Shown here: piece by piece, positions 1 through 64,000 of the stretch
Position numbering within the stretch: position 1 is the stretch's first letter
How the letters are laid out: each line of letters begins with the position of its first letter
NCBI GenBank assembly: GCA_903632075.3
Contig: CAHIKZ030000835.1
Location: 1,474,501-1,538,500 of the forward strand
Reading direction: 5' to 3'
Length of the DNA stretch: 64,000 nt
DNA from: Acanthosepion pharaonis
Lineage: Eukaryota > Mollusca > Cephalopoda > Sepiida > Sepiidae
Position numbers and translations under genes: made by a program
The notes under the pieces: model-generated
Databases searched by the model: none
What the model was told of the DNA's origin: nothing
Seen by the model: the letters and a program-made list of their open reading frames with translations, nothing else

Positions 1-199
1 TGTTTCAAAAGAAGAGGCCGAAAACTTCAATATAATCCTTTAAATTAAATTGAGTTGAAAGTAAAATGGGCTCCGTTCCATCTTCAAGCGAAATTTTGTT
101 CAACAAAAATTTCGCTTGAGGATGGAACGGAGCCTTTTACTTTCAACTCAATTTAATTTAAAGGATTAAATTGAAGTTTTCGGCTCTTGCTTTGAAACA
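1..199. repeat. Foldback (palindromic) element
   Basis: The two halves are near-perfect reverse complements: arms about 95 bases with a loop of about 10 near 96-106 (GTTCAACAAA). The left arm starts at base 1 and may extend out of the window. Related single-arm sequence, with TTTTCGGCTCT followed by TTTGAAACATGAGA, recurs at 10467-10660 and 45150-45270, so it belongs to a dispersed family. No coding sequence. Confidence 0.88.
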
Positions 200-240
200 T
201 GAGACCTCTTATGTAACGATTTGGAATCATATTTTTAAAT

Positions 241-245
<5 letters not shown>

Positions 246-288
<43 letters not shown>
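246..288. repeat. TA microsatellite
   Basis: TA dinucleotide run of about 21 units at the end of the foldback-family repeat. Confidence 0.97.
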
Positions 289-291
<3 letters not shown>

Positions 292-689
292 CAAAAAGAG
301 ACAAGAAGAAAAACTATATTTAGCGGACGCGTTTCATCTTCTGAGAGATTTTATCAAGGCAATGTAGGATTTATTATATTTCCTTTCATTGCTGGTGTAT
401 ACACATTTCTTTTCGTGTCCTAACCAGTAATCATATCACTTCGCATGCTTTGGGGTATAAACAACAACAACAAAAAACTCTAAGATCACACACGTTTGGG
501 AAACAGATGATAGTTAGATGGGGTTAAAATAGGAGAATAGGGAGGGTAATCAACCAGTTCGAAGCCACAATCAGGCACAGAAGCCATTGAAACTAATGAC
601 TTGTGTACTGGTGCCCTGATGAAATAAAATCCATTTCTTATGTAGCAACAATGCTAGCATGGATTTTCTTCGGGGTTAAACCTTTTTTC

Positions 690-890
690 TGCAGGTTCTT
701 GACGCAAGCACGATGCCAAATTTTGTCCATTTTCAAGAGAAGTTACTAATAATTACATATGAAGTCTTCTTTGAACAGGAAAATGTCAGTTTACCCGGAA
801 AGTAACAATGCAGTTATTCATAAGAGCAGTTGAAATTAATGCATACAAAATTTCACAGCTCTAGCAGGACTCCTTTTCAGTCCACACTCA

Positions 891-967
<77 letters not shown>

Positions 968-1156
968 CTTTTTGTTGATTTTCAAGAGAATTTGCTACTA
1001 GTTACTTTTTAAGATGTCTTTGAACAGTCAGCTGTTATCTGGAAAGAAACAATGCAGTAATTAATGAAAAGAGTTGAAATGCATACAAGGTTTCATAGCT
1101 CTAGTAGCACTCCTTCACAGTCAGCCTATGAAGTATTTAGTTAACACTCTTATCTG

Positions 1157-1187
<31 letters not shown>

Positions 1188-1312
1188 CTTTTTGTTGACT
1201 TTCGAAAGAATTTGCTATTAGTTACTTCTGAAGAATTCTTTGAACAGTCAGATGTAAGTTTACCTGGAAAGAAACAATGCAGCTCTTAATAGTCAACCTA
1301 TGAAATTTTCAG
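690..1312. repeat. Tandem units of about 240 bases with internal TATC runs
   Basis: Three imperfect units, each with GGAAAG(A/T)AACAATGCAG, a block ending CAGCTCTAG or TAGCTCTAG, a TATC microsatellite (890-966, 1152-1187) and TTTTTGTTGA followed by AGAATTTGCTA. Landmarks fall near 797, 1041 and 1265. The same unit occurs twice at 14440-14830 and in part at 15590-15650. Confidence 0.85.
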
Positions 1313-1458
1313 CCGATCCCGTACATTGATAATATGCTCCTGAGTACAGGAGCAGTTCCATATAGTGATATTTTAAAAAAAGTTTTTTATTATTATTATT
1401 ATTATTTTTATTATTTTTATTTTTATTTTTATTTTTATTATTATTATTATTATTCCAG

Positions 1459-59756
<58,298 letters not shown>

Positions 59757-59984
59757 GTGAGACAATTGATACGCCAAGAAGTTCTTATTATTAATTTCTC
59801 TAAGAGTTTTCATCTTTTTTTTTGTTTGTTACTAATGTTTACTCAATACAAGGCCCAACTATCACTCAAAGTAGAGGACGACGGTGTGATGTTGTACATG
59901 CGCAGGAAAGTGCAAGAACTTCACTTCTTGTGGCTATGCGGGAAAGATAACGCCTAACACTAGCCAAGAGGTCAAGATTTAATT

Positions 59985-60345
59985 AATAACAGTTCAGGGT
60001 TCAGACGGAGAGGTCAGAGGTATAGAGTTGAAGAAACGAACTTAAAACGAACTGGAAACACAATCCTAAACAGGAAACAACAGATAAACATCTATTCAAA
60101 TTCAAAAAAGACGTGGAGGAGTTAACCAGGCGATAGGCGAACATATTATTGGGGAAGGAGAAAACTAAAATTAATAATTAATGTGTAAAATTTCAGAGTT
60201 CAAGCGGAGACGTTAGGAGTATCGAGTTGAAGTAGACATTAAAAGAAACCAGAAAACCAACGTCAAGCAGGACACAAGTGGTAAACCTCTAATCCTGACC
60301 GCGGAGGAGTGTGAACTGGACGATAGGTGGACCTATTTTTTGTTG
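59985..60345. repeat. Direct repeat, two units of about 200 bases
   Basis: Both units have CAGAG or AGAGTTCA-like starts, CGGAGA, ATCGAGTTGAAG or ATAGAGTTGAAG, AACCAGGCGATAGGCGAACA or AACTGGACGATAGGTGGACC. A relative is at 42770-42905. Confidence 0.75.
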
Positions 60346-60409
60346 CATTTTATCGCAATGCAAAATTCATTATATACACGAATGGCATTCAATGGAAATT
60401 TGAAAGAAA

Positions 60410-60670
60410 TGGGATCAAATTCTTGATGTCTTTCTGAGACGAATTGTAACTGAATATGGTGTTTGGATTTACCAGAACGATCCCGAAGACAAAGCTCAGT
60501 CGAAATAATGGTTATATCCCCAAAGGTGGTAAGGATTCTGTCAAAGCAAAAGGAATGTGGTCTAGGAGGAAAGGTTTGTCGAAAAGAATGTTATAAGAAT
60601 ATTATACAAATATTGTATTGCATGTTTGTTGCAAAATAAACTTGGTATTACGTGTTACGAACTGGATGTA
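60410..60670 (+). pseudogene. Mariner transposase catalytic fragment
   Basis: Reads FLDVFLRRIVTEYGVWIYQN then DPEDKAQSK, comparable to the mariner block around the first catalytic Asp (D(E)TW...Y.PE.K.QS..W). The Asp itself appears replaced. Related pieces at 63230-63330 and 63400-63510. Confidence 0.75.
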
Positions 60671-60800
60671 TTTTCGAGGTGCAAAGTGTCATACCAATTG
60701 TATCTAAACGGTCCGGGTTCGACTCTCAGTAGTGGATGCGCACTTCTGATGTAGTCCCAAATAGAAAGAAACGGCCGTCCTGTGCTTTCTGCATTCTGAT
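60670..60800 (+). mobile_element. tRNA-derived SINE with hammerhead core (family J), first copy
   Basis: GTGTCATACCAATTGTATCT and CGGTCCGGGTTCGACTCTCA (B box) form the tRNA-like part; the hammerhead-like region follows at 60738-60785, then TTTCTGCATTCTG. Confidence 0.8.
60738..60785 (+). ncRNA. Hammerhead ribozyme-like motif, decayed copy
   Basis: GCAC (60740-60743) can pair with GTGC (60782-60785) as helix I. The core is CTGATG-T-A with one inserted T, helix II strand GTCC and loop CAAATA are kept, its partner is GAAA instead of GGAC, then GAAA (60768-60771), C-GGCC-G and TC with cleavage triplet GTC (60777-60779). Confidence 0.55.
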
Positions 60801-60974
60801 GAATTACTGCATTGATTATTCTAATTCCTCAAAATTCTATCACTTGTATATCCTTGCTTGACCCAGCTAATGCTCAGCGATGGTACGACTAAGGGGAAAG
60901 TAAAGATGTGGCTCTTGGGGAACAACCCGTTGCATTCTGAATACTTGGATGGGTATCACCCCAAAATGTGTGAA

Positions 60975-61130
60975 TAGCGGCGTTACCGTTGGCACAGTTG
61001 GTATGGCACTTTCATTGTATTGGAACGGTCCGGGTTCGATTCTCGGTGCACATTACTGATGAGTCCCAAATAGGATGAAAAGGCCGTCCCGTGCTTTCTG
61101 CATTCTGTGGAGGATACTTCTAGACTTGAA
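60975..61130 (+). mobile_element. tRNA-derived SINE with hammerhead core (family J), second copy
   Basis: tRNA-like 60978-61049: A box TGGCACAGTTGG, a close match to the TRGCNNAGYNGG consensus, and B box CCGGGTTCGATTCTCGG. The hammerhead follows directly, then TTTCTGCATTCTGTGGAGGA. Confidence 0.87.
61047..61094 (+). ncRNA. Hammerhead ribozyme-like motif in SINE
   Basis: Core CTGATGA (61056-61062), helix II GTCC-CAAATA-GGAT (61063-61076, one G-T pair), GAAA (61077-61080), then A-GGCC-G and cleavage triplet GTC (61086-61088). Helix I: GCAC (61048-61051) with GTGC (61091-61094), with unpaired ATTA and CC next to the core. The core and helix II match what is remembered of the Schistosoma SINE-like hammerhead (GTCCCAAATAGGAC). 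The decayed sister copy supplies the C-G pair missing in helix III. Confidence 0.7.
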
Positions 61131-61168
61131 TTAAAAGATTGATTATCCTAATTTCTCAAAATTACACA

Positions 61169-61170
<2 letters not shown>

Positions 61171-61206
<36 letters not shown>
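61171..61206. repeat. TA microsatellite
   Basis: About 18 TA units after the family J SINE. Confidence 0.95.
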
Positions 61207-61217
<11 letters not shown>

Positions 61218-61239
61218 TATGCAAACTTAGGTAATCCAT

Positions 61240-61773
61240 ATGGGTAGACCTGAGAAGGATGATATCCAGAGAGCTCAATGTAAAATTCAGAGCAGATATG
61301 TTTGAATAAAAGACAGACCACGTTAAGATTCCATGTAATAAGCTATTTCACCATAACCCCTTTAACAGGGTTCTGGATCATCAGACTTTACTTCCAAAAG
61401 CTGAAATGAAAATGAAAAGAAATTCACAAGTTTTTTACGGACCTCATCAAGTATACGTAAAATTGAGGAAGTGAGGTGGAAGAGAGGATATGAATATGTC
61501 ATATCTATCATTTCAGTTTCCTATTTTTAACACCAGTGTGTTGGCTAGATGTTGCTCAAATTTAACGCGTCTCGTCTCTAGATATATGTGGCTAAGGGGT
61601 GAATGATAAGAACGATATTAAAGGAAGAATTTACAACAACCCCAATAAATTACACGACAGGTTTCATTCAAATTCTTAGACGCTGTCAGTTCGCGTTACT
61701 TTAACGTGCATATTTGGGAGGTTAAGGTTTGATAAATATCTAAATGTTAAAAAAACGAAGAAATTAATTTGAC

Positions 61774-61836
<63 letters not shown>

Positions 61837-62135
61837 TAACGAAAATCTTTGTAATTTGTATGAATAATTCCAAGGAGGATGAGAGCTTGATGTTAATTCA
61901 GAGCGAATAATTAAAAAAAAACCCAAAAAAACAGACCACTTTAAGTCTTCATTTGTAATAATTTATTTCACCAGAGAATTTTATTTTTCTTTGGATCTTC
62001 AGACTTCACTTTCAAAACGTGAAACGAAAAATGAATTTAAAATTTACACTTTTGACGGGCAGTATTAAGCTTATATAAGTTGCCATAGAAGGTGGTGAGG
62101 AATGGTGTGAGAGACATGGTCGAGTTTAGAGAGGG
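61240..62135. repeat. Direct repeat interrupted by a TA run
   Basis: 61240-61500 and 61870-62135 share AATTCAGAGC, AGACCAC.TTAAG, TATTTCACCA, GGATC.TCAGACTT.ACTT and GAGG.TG.GGTGGAAGAG-like order. The TA run at 61777-61834 lies between them. Family unknown. Confidence 0.75.
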
Positions 62136-62539
62136 AAAGGAGAATTTTAAAATTTATTTTTATATTTCTTTTTATTATAATACTTAATATTGAGGAAGGA
62201 GAGGGTAAGGATCAGCCATTGACCTATTTAATCGTTTAACTCAACAGAAATGATATGGAAAAAGGAAAAGGAGAAAAAAAGGGAAAAAGAAAAAAAAGGG
62301 GAAGTAAAGAGAAAAGAGATGTACGTAGGGTTTTTGGAAGAAGAAGAGGGGTAGTATAGCTTTAGTAATTTAGATAAAAACAGATTTTAACGTTTGATAG
62401 TAATTTAAATGTTTAAAAACTCTACAAAAAAATTAATGCTTGTTAGCAATTTAAATATTCAACTTCTCCACAAATAAATTAGAGATTTAATATAAGTCGA
62501 ATACGATATTAATAAACAACAATAATAATAAATAAAAAA

Positions 62540-62542
<3 letters not shown>

Positions 62543-62597
<55 letters not shown>
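62543..62597. repeat. TA microsatellite
   Basis: About 27 TA units. The following 62598-62690 piece repeats 60590-60680 (GAATGTTATAA and AAAATAAACTTG). Confidence 0.97.
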
Positions 62598-62602
<5 letters not shown>

Positions 62603-62899
62603 AGAGACATTCAAATGTTTGTGGAAAAGAATGTTATAAAAATATTTTGCCATTTGTTTGCAGCAAAATAAACTTGCTCTTACGTGTTATAAATCTGGGA
62701 ACCGGAAGTATTTCGATGACGTAATAGATTGAATTTTTACGAGGCTTTAAACACAAGCTTCATTAGAGCAGCACGAATCCTGTTCAAATTGAAGCATGAA
62801 CTGAGATCAGATTTAGGCTAAAACTTGATATAGTTTCTTTGGGAAAAGTTTAGGGAGACAATTCCACCCACCTCCACCAAAAAACAAACAAACAAAAAA

Positions 62900-63520
62900 A
62901 AAACAGCAATTTACAAATGGTTAACTCGTTTCAAAGAAGAACGAGGCTGAGTCGAATATGACGAACAGATCTGTAAAAATTTCAATATCAGTTTATGAGG
63001 AAAAAAATCGATGCTGTTCGAGATTTAATTGAGGGTGACCGACCATTAGCAGTAGAAATAATAGCTAAAATCCTAGTCATGTCAGCTGGTTCAACCCACA
63101 CAGTTTTATCTGAAAAATTAGAATTGAGCCCCAGTTTCTGTTCGTTGAGTACCAAAACTGTTTTACCGAGATCATTAACAAACCAAAGCAGAGCATTTAG
63201 TGGTAATGTTAACCAAGGGAGGGTTAAATAATTTATGTCTTTCTGAGACGAATTGTAACTGGAAATGGTATATAGATTTACTAAAACGATGTCCAGTCAA
63301 AGTAATGGTTATGTCCAAAGGTCGTAAGCAAAAGTTATCTCAAAAATTAGAACTGAGCCAGGTTTTTCCATTATCTTTACGGTTTTCCGTTTTATAGGAT
63401 TAAAGGTTTATAGATTTACCAAAACGATGCCCAGTCAAAGTAATGGTTATGTCCAAAGTTGTTAAGTAAAAGTAAGATGGTCTGGAGGAAGTCTTTCGAA
63501 GACAGTTTTTCCGAACTCGT
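62900..63520 (+). pseudogene. Mariner transposase fragments
   Basis: 62990-63130 reads KIDAVRDLIEGDRPLAVEII then AKILVMSAGSTHTVLSEKLE LS, the second helix-turn-helix of mariner transposases. 63230-63330 and 63400-63480 carry two partial copies of the catalytic-region phrase also seen at 60410 (CGATG.CCAGTCAAAGTAAT). Confidence 0.8.
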
Positions 63521-63522
63521 GG

Positions 63523-63526
<4 letters not shown>

Positions 63527-63577
<51 letters not shown>
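63527..63577. repeat. TA microsatellite
   Basis: About 25 TA units. Confidence 0.97.
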
Positions 63578-63579
<2 letters not shown>

Positions 63580-63743
63580 CGTTTATATATAAATATATCA
63601 ACCGTTTAAACATATAAGTCCATACTGATTATATTTTACATATCTATGCATATATTACATGATTATATTTCCAATAAATCTATAATAAAAAACATATTTG
63701 TTTATCTCCTTTATATAATATATATAATACATATAAATATATA

Positions 63744-63746
<3 letters not shown>

Positions 63747-63796
<50 letters not shown>

Positions 63797-63891
63797 TTAC
63801 GATATATATTTTTTTATACATCAAGAACAGTATTGAGGAAATTCTAAGCCAAAATGGATAAAAATGCGTTAGGATTTCATCTTTCAAATTT

Positions 63892-63965
<74 letters not shown>
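63747..63965. repeat. TA run and CT-TA compound microsatellite
   Basis: TA run 63747-63792, then CT (63899-63924) joined to TA (63925-63964). Window-edge sequence is otherwise AT-rich with no gene. Confidence 0.95.
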
Positions 63966-63968
<3 letters not shown>

Positions 63969-64000
63969 TAAAAAAAAAAAATATAAATAAATAAAATATT

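Overview
The window is animal nuclear DNA. It holds the middle of one very large, intron-rich gene on the + strand, and almost everything else is intronic repeat. Twenty exons between 1459 and 59756 join without a phase error into 3,157 coding bases (about 1,052 residues). They encode a contiguous piece of an axonemal outer-arm dynein heavy chain of the DNAH5/DNAH8 class, from the end of AAA1 through AAA2, AAA3 and AAA4 to just before the microtubule-binding stalk. Neither gene end is present: the gene enters from the left and leaves to the right inside an intron of more than 4.2 kb. No second host gene, true tRNA gene, true rRNA gene or CRISPR array was found.

The likely source is a mollusc, most probably a cephalopod. 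This is inferred from the repeat style: many tRNA-derived SINEs (some resembling the cephalopod Ceph-SINE plan), abundant TA, CA and TATC microsatellites, and decayed jockey/RTE-like LINE 3' ends. No species marker was seen.

Layout. 1-5.6 kb: a foldback element, TATC-bearing tandem units, exon 1, a mariner remnant, SINEs and a CpG-rich LTR-like block. 5.6-12.5 kb: exon 2, a nearly intact Tc1 transposon (6026-7618), a possible hAT element and a 5S-derived SINE. 12.5-21.1 kb: exons 3-6 (AAA2 P-loop in exon 3), Helitron ends, TATC units, LINE tails and a 600-bp polypyrimidine tract. 21-31.6 kb: exons 7-11 (AAA3 P-loop split between exons 8 and 9), LINE pieces, a tandem dimer repeat and a Helitron. 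31.6-41 kb: exons 12-14, a partial tandem copy of exon 12, minisatellites and a Helitron carrying the start of a Rep gene. 41-52.6 kb: exons 15-17 (AAA4 P-loop in exon 16), a MADE1-like MITE and the densest SINE cluster. 52.6-64 kb: exons 18-20, LINE fragments, a nested SINE insertion with clear target duplications, and mariner debris.

The most interesting signal is that two unrelated-looking tRNA-derived SINE families carry hammerhead-ribozyme cores directly downstream of the tRNA-like promoter (45.66-45.80 kb and 60.74-61.09 kb). One copy keeps the full catalytic core with matching helices I and II. A third SINE family has a dimeric head made of 5S rRNA-like plus tRNA-like sequence. All calls rest on reading the sequence; no alignment, folding or database search was run.
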